A stretch of 64,000 nucleotides of DNA from Tenacibaculum dicentrarchi (lineage in GTDB: Bacteria; Bacteroidota; Bacteroidia; Flavobacteriales; Flavobacteriaceae): positions 911,501 to 975,500 of the forward strand of contig NZ_OZ038524.1 of NCBI RefSeq assembly GCF_964036635.1. The letters run 5' to 3'. Within the stretch, counting starts at the first letter, position 1. Every line of letters begins with the position of its first letter. This document shows positions 54,919 to 62,618 of the stretch, piece after piece. The notes below the pieces were generated by a model that was given only the letters and a program-made list of their open reading frames with translations, was not told the origin of the DNA and ran no database searches. Made by a program: the position numbers and the translations under genes.

Positions 54919-55734
54919 TTACTCAAAAAAATCTTTTGATTTTTCCCAATAAGTATTCATTTCGTTTAAAGTCATATCAGAAATTTCTTTGCCTTGTTTT
55001 TTGGCTTCTTCTTCTAAATATTGAAAACGATTGATAAATTTTTTATTCGTTTTTTCTAAGGCATTTTCAGGATTTACTTTCATCAAATTTGCGTAATTAA
55101 TCAGTGAAAATAACACATCGCCAAACTCTTTTTCGATGTTTTTATGATTATCAGCTTGATTGTTGTTTTTATTATCGCCTTTATTTTTGATGTTTATTTC
55201 TTGGTTTAATTCCTGAATTTCTTCTTGAATTTTTTCCCAAGCTTGCTCAGGTTTTTCCCATTTAAAACCAACACCAGCAACTTTTTCTTGGATTCTACTA
55301 GCTTTTACCAAAGCAGGTAAACTCTTTGGAACACCTTCTAAAACAGAAGTTTTTCCTTCTTTTAGCTTTAATTTTTCCCAATTTCGTTTTACTTCTTCTT
55401 CATCTTTAACCACCACATCGCTATAAATATGCGGATGACGATGAATTAATTTATCACAAATTGAATTGGCGACATCAGCAATATCAAACGCTTTTTTTTC
55501 GCTACCAATTTTAGCATAAAAGACGATGTGTAATAACACATCGCCTAATTCTTTTTTAACCTCTTCTAAATCATTGTCTAGAATGGCATCTGCTAATTCG
55601 TAAGTTTCTTCAATCGTTAAATGACGCAAACTCTCTAAAGTTTGTTTTTTATCCCACGGACATTGCTCTCGAAGTTCGTCCATAATGTCTAACAAACGGT
55701 TAAAAGCGTCTAATTGTTGCTTACGAGTATTCAT
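54919..55734 (-). CDS. mazG: Nucleoside triphosphate pyrophosphohydrolase MazG
   Basis: 271 residues with two MazG repeats. The first has EETYELADAI (42-51) and KKELGDVL (60-67); the second has EEIQEL (171-176) and EKEFGD (201-206). These acidic motifs bind magnesium and hydrolyse dNTPs and NTPs to monophosphates. In the second repeat a low-complexity Asn/Lys/Asp stretch (about 180-200, NIKNKGDNKNNNQADN) separates the two motifs and looks like a species-level insertion. It starts four bases after the DUF5606 gene. Confidence 0.93.
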   Translation of the reverse strand: MNTRKQQLDAFNRLLDIMDELREQCPWDKKQTLESLRHLTIEETYELADAILDNDLEEVKKELGDVLLHIVFYAKIGSEKKAFDIADVANSICDKLIHRHPHIYSDVVVKDEEEVKRNWEKLKLKEGKTSVLEGVPKSLPALVKASRIQEKVAGVGFKWEKPEQAWEKIQEEIQELNQEINIKNKGDNKNNNQADNHKNIEKEFGDVLFSLINYANLMKVNPENALEKTNKKFINRFQYLEEEAKKQGKEISDMTLNEMNTYWEKSKDFFE

Positions 55735-55737
55735 AAT

Positions 55738-56157
55738 TTATTTAGCTTCTTCTGTTGTTGCTACTTTCTCTAAGGTTTTGAAATCAAAACCAGCTGCAGC
55801 TAAAGTATTATACCACTGAATTACCTTTTTAATGTTAGAAGCATATACACGTTCTTTGTCGAAACCTGGTAAAACTTCTTCAAAATAAGCCATTAAAGTA
55901 TCGTTACTTTCTTTATGAGAAAGTGCATCTTTACCTTCTTGTTTTTCATCCATAGTTTTAAGTATGATTGCTAAAGGCACTTCTTCTTCGTAAGTATAAA
56001 TAGCAATGTTTTCTAATAAACTTACATTGTGAGTTGCTGCAATAGGAAAACGTTTACCGTCAACAATTGAACGAACGATTACTCCTGTTTTTGTTTGAGA
56101 GATAATTTCAAATAATCCTGGTTTCCCAGTAACTGCTATAACTTTGTTAAATTCCAT
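55738..56157 (-). CDS. DUF5606 family protein
   Basis: 139 residues, cytoplasmic. FNKVIAVTGKPGLFEIISQT and GVIVRSIVDGKRFPIAATHN form an SH3-like beta start; a helical C-terminus follows. The family is confined to Bacteroidota and its function is unknown. Its position between def and mazG in one row suggests a housekeeping role. Confidence 0.82.
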   Translation of the reverse strand: MEFNKVIAVTGKPGLFEIISQTKTGVIVRSIVDGKRFPIAATHNVSLLENIAIYTYEEEVPLAIILKTMDEKQEGKDALSHKESNDTLMAYFEEVLPGFDKERVYASNIKKVIQWYNTLAAAGFDFKTLEKVATTEEAK

Positions 56158-56190
56158 ATTATGGTGTTTTTAGTGTCTTTATATAAAAGA

Positions 56191-56778
56191 CTATTTTTTC
56201 TTGGCATTAGGAAAACGCATTCTGTAACCTGCGTCTACTTTTCCTTTAGAAATATTTTCTAATTTCTTTTTAATCAAGCGTTTTTTTAAGGTCGATAATT
56301 TATCAGTAAATAAAACACCATCAATATGATCGTATTCATGCTGAAAAACACGTGCCGCTAAACCGCTTAAAACTTTGGTGTGTTTGTCAAAATTTTCATC
56401 TTGATATTCAATAGTAATGGTTTCTTGACGAAAAACATCTTCACGAACATTAGGAATACTTAAACAACCTTCGTTAAAAGCCCATTCTTCACCTTCTTCT
56501 TTAATGATTTTTGCATTTATAAATACATGATTAAAGTTTTCTAAGGCTTTTCTGTCTTCTTCGGATAAATCTTCATCATCAGCAAAAGGTGACGCATCGA
56601 TTAAAAATAAACGAATGTCTTTACCAATTTGCGGTGCTGCCAACCCGACACCTTGCGCATTGTACATTGTTTCTTTCATATTCGCAATTAATTTTTCTAA
56701 CTGCGGATAATCTTTATCGATTTCTGTTCCTACTTTACGTAATACGGGATCTCCGTAAGCAACAATGGGTAAAATCAT
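56191..56778 (-). CDS. def: Peptide deformylase
   Basis: 195 residues. Removes the formyl group from nascent N-termini. All three family motifs are present: GVGLAAPQIG, EGCLSIP with the metal-ligand Cys, and HEYDHIDG with the two metal-ligand His and the catalytic Glu. A Bacteroidota-type insertion of about 15 acidic residues (FADDEDLSEEDRKAL) lies between the first two. It is 55 bases after ruvX. Confidence 0.96.
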   Translation of the reverse strand: MILPIVAYGDPVLRKVGTEIDKDYPQLEKLIANMKETMYNAQGVGLAAPQIGKDIRLFLIDASPFADDEDLSEEDRKALENFNHVFINAKIIKEEGEEWAFNEGCLSIPNVREDVFRQETITIEYQDENFDKHTKVLSGLAARVFQHEYDHIDGVLFTDKLSTLKKRLIKKKLENISKGKVDAGYRMRFPNAKKK

Positions 56779-56833
56779 GTGTTTTTAAATTTTTTAAGGT
56801 TACGAAAATACAAAGAATGGTTTATGTATGAAA

Positions 56834-57244
56834 TTATTTATTGTATAAATACGACTGTAAGATGATTGTAGCGCTTATTTCATCGACTAAAGCCTTGTTT
56901 TGACGTTGTTTTTTGTTGAGTCCGCTATCAATCATGGTTTGAAACGCCATTTTTGAGGTAAAACGTTCGTCTTCTCTTTTGATAGGAATGTTAGGTATTG
57001 ATTTTGCTAATTTTTCTAAAAAAGGAAGTATCAAGGCTTCACTTTGGCTGTCGGAATTATCCATTTGCTTGGGTTTTCCAATGATAAATAATGCTACATT
57101 TTCTTTTTTTATGTAGTCTTTTAAAAAAGATATTAATTCTTTTGTATTAACTGTCGTTAATCCTGATGCAATAATTTGTAATTCATCAGTAACTGCAATT
57201 CCTGTTCTTTTTTTACCAAAATCGATGGCTAAAACTCGTCCCAA
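56834..57244 (-). CDS. ruvX: RuvX/YqgF-family Holliday-junction resolvase-like nuclease
   Basis: 136 residues with an RNase-H-like fold: VLAIDFGKKRTGIAVTD at the N-terminus, FIIGKPKQMDNSDS in the middle, and EDERFTSKMAF with C-terminal LVDEISATIILQSYL. In E. coli YqgF takes part in 16S rRNA maturation, so resolvase activity is only one of its proposed roles. First gene of the minus-strand row ruvX-def-DUF5606-mazG-SDR. Confidence 0.92.
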   Translation of the reverse strand: MGRVLAIDFGKKRTGIAVTDELQIIASGLTTVNTKELISFLKDYIKKENVALFIIGKPKQMDNSDSQSEALILPFLEKLAKSIPNIPIKREDERFTSKMAFQTMIDSGLNKKQRQNKALVDEISATIILQSYLYNK

Positions 57245-57352
57245 ATGTTTTTATTTTTTACAAAAATAAAGTTTTAAACCTTTATAAATTGTACTTCTAT
57301 TGTTTTTTAAATAATAAATAGTGTTAAAATTTTTAAATAGATGCAAAAATGC

Positions 57353-57444
57353 CTAGCCCCGATTGAAGCATTTGTTTGAGCTCTTTTTTATTTTTCTTTT
57401 TGAAAAAATAAAAAAAGCGAGTGCGAAAAGCGGGAAATTGCTTC
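57353..57444 (+). repeat. Covarying hairpin element, family A copy 6
   Basis: CTAGCCCCGATTGAAGC and AGCGAGTGCGAAAAGCGGG flank the stem TTTTTTATTTTT / AAAAATAAAAAA. It is the only copy between two divergent genes (ruvX and dapD), so it sits in a promoter region, about 100 bases upstream of the dapD -7 box. The rest of the 330-base gap is plain AT-rich sequence. Confidence 0.9.
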
Positions 57445-57544
57445 TAATAATCTTTATCATTTTTTATTGAAATATGTATTTTTAAACAAGAAAAAAACAT
57501 CTGTTTAAATTAATTCTTTTAGTGTAAAATAGTAACATAGATTT

Positions 57545-57552
57545 TATATTTG
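57545..57552 (+). promoter_or_regulatory. -7 box of dapD
   Basis: TATATTTG, an exact TANNTTTG, 22 bases before the dapD ATG. The -33 region lacks a clear TTTG. Confidence 0.6.
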
Positions 57553-57574
57553 TAGAAAATTTTAATTTTTAAAG

Positions 57575-58390
57575 ATGACAACATTACAAGATATTATAGA
57601 AAAAGCGTGGGGAAATCGTGATTTATTACAAGAAGAAACTACGATTAACGCCATTAGAGAAGTAGTTGATTTATTAGATTCAGGTGCGTTACGTGTAGCT
57701 GAACCTACTGATAATGGTTGGCAAGTTAATGAGTGGGTAAAAAAAGCCGTTGTTTTATATTTCCCTATTCAGAAAATGGAAACTTTAGAAGCGGGTATTT
57801 TTGAATATCATGATAAAATTCCATTAAAGAAAAACTTTGCTGAAAAAGGAATTAGAGTTGTGCCAAATGCAGTTGCACGTCATGGAGCATACATTTCGGC
57901 AGGAACTATTTTAATGCCAAGTTATGTAAATATTGGTGCTTATGTCGATGAAGGAACAATGGTTGATACTTGGGCAACGGTAGGTTCTTGTGCTCAGATT
58001 GGTAAAAATGTACATTTATCAGGCGGTGTAGGAATTGGTGGTGTTTTAGAGCCATTACAAGCAGCTCCAGTAATTATAGAAGACGGTGCTTTTATTGGTT
58101 CTCGTTGTATTGTTGTAGAAGGTGTAAAAGTTGAAAAAGAAGCGGTTTTAGGTGCAAATGTTGTATTAACAATGAGTACTAAAATTATTGATGTTACTGG
58201 TGATGAACCTGTTGAAACGAAAGGAGTTGTTCCTGCTCGTTCAGTAGTGATTCCTGGTAGTTACACCAAGAAATTTCCAGCAGGCGAATTTCAAGTTCCT
58301 TGTGCTTTAATTATTGGTAAACGTAAAGAAAGTACGAATAAGAAAACTTCATTAAACGATGCATTAAGAGAATATGATGTAGCAGTTTAA
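57575..58390 (+). CDS. dapD: Tetrahydrodipicolinate N-succinyltransferase
   Basis: 271 residues. It succinylates tetrahydrodipicolinate in the lysine and meso-diaminopimelate pathway, feeding peptidoglycan. A helical N-terminal domain is followed by a left-handed beta-helix with hexapeptide turns: VNIGAYVDEGTMVDTWATVG, AQIGKNVHLSGGVGIGG and IEDGAFIGSRCIVVEGV. This is the trimeric succinyl-type enzyme. It is monocistronic and ends in a terminator shared with the convergent glycosyltransferase. Confidence 0.97.
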   Translation: MTTLQDIIEKAWGNRDLLQEETTINAIREVVDLLDSGALRVAEPTDNGWQVNEWVKKAVVLYFPIQKMETLEAGIFEYHDKIPLKKNFAEKGIRVVPNAVARHGAYISAGTILMPSYVNIGAYVDEGTMVDTWATVGSCAQIGKNVHLSGGVGIGGVLEPLQAAPVIIEDGAFIGSRCIVVEGVKVEKEAVLGANVVLTMSTKIIDVTGDEPVETKGVVPARSVVIPGSYTKKFPAGEFQVPCALIIGKRKESTNKKTSLNDALREYDVAV

Positions 58391-58425
58391 TATTATTTAT
58401 TGAAATATTTCTTGAAAACTAAACA

Positions 58426-58459
58426 AAAACGCACAAATTATGATTTTGTGCGTTTTTTT
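58426..58459. terminator. Bidirectional terminator between dapD and the GT2 gene
   Basis: AAAAACGCACAA pairs with TTGTGCGTTTTT around ATTATGATT, with A and T runs on either side. Its last bases touch the GT2 stop codon. Confidence 0.88.
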
Positions 58460-59282
58460 ATGATTTTTTAATAATACCGTAATCAGTCCATGTTATTTTT
58501 TTTGTTCGAACATTTTTTCGAATAGCATTATTTAGTTTCCAACTTTCAGGGTTTGCGTAGCCTCTCGGATGGTCTAAGTGTACGGTAACGGCACTGTATC
58601 GTATTTGTATAGGCTTGATGTTATTATTGCATAATCGTTCGCCAAGTTCAACATCTAATCCGCCATATTGCATACGTTCATCAAAACCATTTACGGCAAT
58701 AATATCTTTTTTCCAAGCCGATGAATTTGCACCATTCCAAGTTGGTTTTGTTGGTGTGAAATTATTTAATATACTTTGTTTTAGTCCTTTAGCAGTTAAT
58801 TTGTTGTTTTTGAAACTCTTTTTTAAACCGTTTTGTTTTAGCCAATTAATATCGAAACATTGTTGGGAAATAATGTGTTCTTTAGTTATTAATTTAGAAA
58901 TATTCATTGGAAGCTTAAAATAAGCTGCCGATAAAAAACAACCTTTTTTTCGTTTTTTATAGTGTGTTGCTACAAAATCTTTTTTAGGAATACAATCTCC
59001 ATCAGAAATAATAAGATACTCGCCTTTGCTTTTTAAAAGAGCTTTATTTAAAATAATTGTTTTTTGAAAACCGTTATCTTCATGCCAAACGTGCGTAATA
59101 GGAAAAGAAACTTCTTTTCGTAAGGTATCAATAAGTTCTTTAGTTTCTTGTTTTGAGCCGTCATCGGCAATCACTAATTCAAAATTAGAATATGTTTGCT
59201 GATGGTAGCCCCAAATAACTTTCTGTAACCACTCAGTTGCATTGTAGGTCGTTATAATTATTGATATTTCAGTAGTTTTCAT
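58458..59282 (-). CDS. Glycosyltransferase family 2
   Basis: 274 residues from ATG 59282 (MKTTEISIIITTYNATEW). GT-A fold: nucleotide-sugar site VIADDGSKQE, then ISDGDCIP with the DxD-like metal site. The late GFDERMQYGGLDVELGERL is the acceptor-side motif of galactosyltransferase-like GT2 enzymes. Six residues of a longer frame fall almost on the promoter box at 59298, so I use the inner ATG. No membrane segment, so cytoplasmic or peripheral. Divergent from the TupA-like gene by 76 bases and probably part of the same glycan locus. Confidence 0.88.
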   Translation of the reverse strand: MKTTEISIIITTYNATEWLQKVIWGYHQQTYSNFELVIADDGSKQETKELIDTLRKEVSFPITHVWHEDNGFQKTIILNKALLKSKGEYLIISDGDCIPKKDFVATHYKKRKKGCFLSAAYFKLPMNISKLITKEHIISQQCFDINWLKQNGLKKSFKNNKLTAKGLKQSILNNFTPTKPTWNGANSSAWKKDIIAVNGFDERMQYGGLDVELGERLCNNNIKPIQIRYSAVTVHLDHPRGYANPESWKLNNAIRKNVRTKKITWTDYGIIKKS

Positions 59283-59297
59283 AAAAAATATTTGCTT

Positions 59298-59305
59298 CAA
59301 AAGTA
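59298..59305 (-). promoter_or_regulatory. -7 box of the GT2 gene
   Basis: TACTTTTG on the minus strand, 15 bases before ATG 59282. Confidence 0.55.
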
Positions 59306-59328
59306 ATCATGATTCTTTTAAAATATAT

Positions 59329-59336
59329 TATTTTTG
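59329..59336 (+). promoter_or_regulatory. -7 box of the TupA-like glycan operon
   Basis: TATTTTTG, 22 bases before ATG 59359; back to back with the GT2 promoter. Confidence 0.55.
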
Positions 59337-59358
59337 AGCAAAATAATTACTGCATTTT

Positions 59359-60282
59359 ATGTTTTTACGAAAAACCTGGGTAACAATTATTAAAAGATTG
59401 AGATTTTTACCTGCTCCTTATTATATTAAACATTATTATGAATATTATTCAGGTAAAAAATTAGATTATGATAATTTAATTGAATTTAATCAGAAATTAT
59501 CGTGGTATAAAGTTTTTTTTAGACCTAAAATTTTAAATACTCTTGTTGATAAATATGCTGTTAGAGCATTTGTAAAAGATAAAATAGGGGAAGATTATTT
59601 AAATGAATGTTATGGTGTTTTTAATAAACCATCGGAAGTTAATTTTGATAAATTACCAAATCAATTTGTATTAAAAGGTACGCACGGATGTAATATCAAT
59701 TTGGTTGTTAAAGATAAAACCACTTTAAATAAAGCCAAAACAAAGCGTTTAATGGCTAAATGGTTGCGTAAAAATCAATATAAACGAACAGGGCAAGAAT
59801 GGGCATATAAAGATGTGAAACCTCGTATTATTGCTGAGAAATTCATCAAAAATGAAAATAGAGATTCATTAACCGATTATAAATTTTATTGCTTTAATGG
59901 AATACCTAAATTTTTGGAAGTTCACTTAGATAGAGAAAAAAATCATAAAAGTGCTTTTTACGATTTTGAATTTAAAAAATTACCTTTTTCAGATTCACCT
60001 GCAGATAAGCTGATTCAAGAAGATTTTGGAAAACCGCAAACCTTATCAAAAATGGTAGAACTTGCTGGTAAATTATCTGAAAGTTTTCCTTTTGTTAGAG
60101 TTGATTTTTATTCGGTAAACAATACAATTACTTTTGGTGAAATGACTTTTTATCCAGGGGATGGAAGAAGAGATTTTTATCCGAAAAAATACAATAAAAT
60201 TATTGGCGATTATTTTGAATTACCTAAAATACCTGCTGGCGAAAAATTAATCAAAAAACATCTTTTAAATGAAAGTTATTAA
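59359..60282 (+). CDS. TupA-like ATP-grasp ligase
   Basis: 307 residues of the TupA-like ATP-grasp family. The nucleotide-binding loop is FVLKGTHGCNINLVV (about 103-117) and RIIAEKFIKNE follows. The metal- and carboxylate-site region is EMTFYPGDGRRDF near the C-terminus. TupA of Bacillus makes the polyglutamyl part of teichuronopeptide; family members near glycosyltransferases are thought to attach amino acids to glycans, often mislabelled as glycosyltransferases. First gene of a plus-strand row. It overlaps the next gene by 14 bases. Confidence 0.83.
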   Translation: MFLRKTWVTIIKRLRFLPAPYYIKHYYEYYSGKKLDYDNLIEFNQKLSWYKVFFRPKILNTLVDKYAVRAFVKDKIGEDYLNECYGVFNKPSEVNFDKLPNQFVLKGTHGCNINLVVKDKTTLNKAKTKRLMAKWLRKNQYKRTGQEWAYKDVKPRIIAEKFIKNENRDSLTDYKFYCFNGIPKFLEVHLDREKNHKSAFYDFEFKKLPFSDSPADKLIQEDFGKPQTLSKMVELAGKLSESFPFVRVDFYSVNNTITFGEMTFYPGDGRRDFYPKKYNKIIGDYFELPKIPAGEKLIKKHLLNESY

Positions 60283-61108
60283 AGAATTACCTAAATCGAT
60301 CTTTTATTCTTGTTATTTACGGCTACGATCAGCAGATAGTTTGGTTAAAAATAAAACAAAATTACCCATAATAGTATCTTTAACATCGATTCCTGAAAGA
60401 TTAAATAACTTAGATTTAGTAATAAAAAGCATCTTAAATCAAGATAAAGTACTGCCTTCTAAAATTGTTTTATGGCTGCATGATGGCTTAAAAAATAAGT
60501 TACCTAAAAGATTATCAAATTTACAAGGCGCTTTTTTTGAGATAAAATATTCCAATTTAAAATGTTCACATAGAAAATTAATACATTCTTTAATTGAATA
60601 TCCTGATATGCCAATAATAACTTGTGATGATGACTTAATTTACAAGGAAGATTGGTTATCAAAATTATATAAAGAGCATTTAAAATATCCGAAAGATATT
60701 ATCGGAAATACCACCACACAAATAAAAATTAATGCTGACGGAACTTATAAACCTTTTGTTGATTGGCGAATTATAGATGAAAATAAACCTTCGGATAGAT
60801 TATTGCCAATTGGTGCGTGGGGTATTTTGTATCCTGTAAATGCAATGCCTTCAAAAGTTCATGACGTTGATTTATTTATGAAATTAGCCCCAAAAGCAGA
60901 TGATTTATGGTTTAAAGCTATGGCACTAGCTAATAATGTTATTTCTAGACAATCATCAAATAAACCTGCTGAACCAATTCCTATTATTGGTTCTCAAAAG
61001 GTTTCTTTAAAAGATGAAAACATAAAGAAAAATAAAAATGAGGTTCAGTGGTTGGCATTATCTGAGTTTTTTAAGTTAAATGATATTTTATTAAAAGATA
61101 AAAAATAA
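60269..61108 (+). CDS. Putative glycosyltransferase (GT-A type)
   Basis: 279 residues. PIIVSLTSIPERLNNLDLVI begins a GT-A-like fold, and the acidic metal site is ITCDDDLIYKEDW. Later GAWGILYPVNAMPSKVHDVD and PKADDLWFKAMAL match a family commonly found in polysaccharide clusters. The donor sugar is unknown. The ATG lies inside the preceding gene (14-base overlap), and the next gene starts directly after its stop, so translation is probably coupled. Confidence 0.78.
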   Translation: MKVIKELPKSIFYSCYLRLRSADSLVKNKTKLPIIVSLTSIPERLNNLDLVIKSILNQDKVLPSKIVLWLHDGLKNKLPKRLSNLQGAFFEIKYSNLKCSHRKLIHSLIEYPDMPIITCDDDLIYKEDWLSKLYKEHLKYPKDIIGNTTTQIKINADGTYKPFVDWRIIDENKPSDRLLPIGAWGILYPVNAMPSKVHDVDLFMKLAPKADDLWFKAMALANNVISRQSSNKPAEPIPIIGSQKVSLKDENIKKNKNEVQWLALSEFFKLNDILLKDKK

Positions 61109-62074
61109 ATGCAAATAGACGCTGTAATTACATGGGTTGATAGCTCTGATGAGCTTTGGAGGGATAAAATAAATCAATATTTAGATAAAAAAATAGATTG
61201 GAATAATAAAGAAGATTCTACAAGGTATAACTCTATAAATGAAATTGATATAGCTATTGTGTCAATATTAAAATTTGCTACATTTATTAAGAATATCTAT
61301 GTAGTTACTGATAATCAAAGACCTAAGAATTTTAATGATTTAAAAGAAAAAGCATTATTATTAGGTGTTACTTTAAAAATTATAGACCATACAATCATTT
61401 TTAAAGGATATGAGGAATACCTACCAACTTTTAATTCTCAATCTATAGAAACAATGTTATATAGAATCCCTAATTTGTCAGAGCATTTTGTGTATTTTAA
61501 TGACGATATGTTTTTAATAAATAAAACAAAAAAAACCGATTTTTTTATTGATGGATTTCCCGTATTAAGAGGTCAGTGGATTAAATTTAATGAAAACATT
61601 CTTTATAAAAGAATATTTTCTTCTAAAAATAAAAAAAATAAAGTTTCTCACCGAAAAGCAAAAGAAACAGGTGCTAAAATAGTAGGCTTTAAAAAAAGTT
61701 ATGATTTTCATCATACGCCATACCCTATGAGAGTATCTACTTTTGAAACTTTTTTTAAAAACAATGAAAATGTTCAAAAAAGAAATATTGAATGTAAATT
61801 CAGGCATATAAACCAATACGTACCACAAGGCTTAGTAAATCATTTAGAAATAAAAAATAAGACAGTAATTCAAGAATCTAAATTAGCATTGTGTTATATT
61901 CAGTCATTTAATTATCTCAAAATAAGAAATAAGATACTAAAAGCAAAAATAAAAGGAGATAAGGTCTTATTCATGTGTTTACAAAGTTTAGAAACAGCCC
62001 CTAAAAGCTCTTTGAAATATATTTTAAAATGGGTTGATAAAAAATTAGACTCTAACTTTGAGAATGAAATATAA
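61109..62074 (+). CDS. Stealth-family sugar-phosphate transferase
   Basis: 321 residues with the conserved regions of Stealth proteins: CR1 IDAVITWVDSSDELW (3-17), then RYNSINEIDIAIVSILKFA, NIYVVTDNQRP, the CR2 core NLSEHFVYFNDDMFL, and the CR3 piece HHTPYPMR. Stealth enzymes transfer hexose-1-phosphate to make phosphodiester-linked capsule glycans and are related to eukaryotic GlcNAc-1-phosphotransferase. The protein is shorter than many family members. It starts directly after the upstream stop and overlaps tsaC by 11 bases. Confidence 0.88.
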   Translation: MQIDAVITWVDSSDELWRDKINQYLDKKIDWNNKEDSTRYNSINEIDIAIVSILKFATFIKNIYVVTDNQRPKNFNDLKEKALLLGVTLKIIDHTIIFKGYEEYLPTFNSQSIETMLYRIPNLSEHFVYFNDDMFLINKTKKTDFFIDGFPVLRGQWIKFNENILYKRIFSSKNKKNKVSHRKAKETGAKIVGFKKSYDFHHTPYPMRVSTFETFFKNNENVQKRNIECKFRHINQYVPQGLVNHLEIKNKTVIQESKLALCYIQSFNYLKIRNKILKAKIKGDKVLFMCLQSLETAPKSSLKYILKWVDKKLDSNFENEI

Positions 62075-62615
62075 AAGTATATTAAAAATCCTAAATGATA
62101 GAAAAACAATCCTCTATCCAACCGATACGGTTTGGGGAATTGGTTGTGATGCCACAAATTTTGAGGCTGTTCAAAAAATATATCAACTAAAAAATAGGGA
62201 AGAATCTAAAAGTTTAATAATTTTAGTTGATTCTGTTGAAATGCTTAAAAAATATGTCCATGCTGTTTCAGAAACTGTTTTGAATATTTTAAAAATAACC
62301 GAAAAACCAACAACAATTATATATCCAAATCCTAAAAATTTAGCAAAAAACACGATTGCTTCTGATAATACAATCGCTATCAGAATACCTAAAGATGATT
62401 TTTGTTTACAATTGATAAAAGCTTTTGGAAAACCCATTGTATCTACATCGGCTAATGTTAGTGGAGAACCTACGCCAAAAACATTTTCAGAAATAAGTAC
62501 CGCAATTTTACAAAGTGTAGATTATGTAGTAGCTTTGCATCAAGATAAGACAACCGAAAAATCCTCTACAATTTTAAAAGTAGTGGGTACTTCTGTGAAT
62601 GTGATAAGAGAATAA
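62064..62615 (+). CDS. tsaC: L-threonylcarbamoyladenylate synthase, Sua5/YrdC type
   Basis: 183 residues from ATG 62064. It makes threonylcarbamoyl-AMP for the t6A modification at A37 of ANN-decoding tRNAs. Motifs: ILYPTDTVWGIGCDA, KSLIILVDS, and PIVSTSANVSGEPTP. This is the short form, without the C-terminal Sua5 domain. It starts within the Stealth gene (11-base overlap) and is followed after three bases by cca, so glycan and tRNA genes share a transcript. Confidence 0.93.
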   Translation: MKYKSILKILNDRKTILYPTDTVWGIGCDATNFEAVQKIYQLKNREESKSLIILVDSVEMLKKYVHAVSETVLNILKITEKPTTIIYPNPKNLAKNTIASDNTIAIRIPKDDFCLQLIKAFGKPIVSTSANVSGEPTPKTFSEISTAILQSVDYVVALHQDKTTEKSSTILKVVGTSVNVIRE

Positions 62616-62618
62616 TTT

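Noticed and set aside
58615..58923. 102-residue plus-strand frame inside the GT2 gene
   Set aside because: It is antisense to conserved GT2 motifs, has no promoter and resembles no protein.
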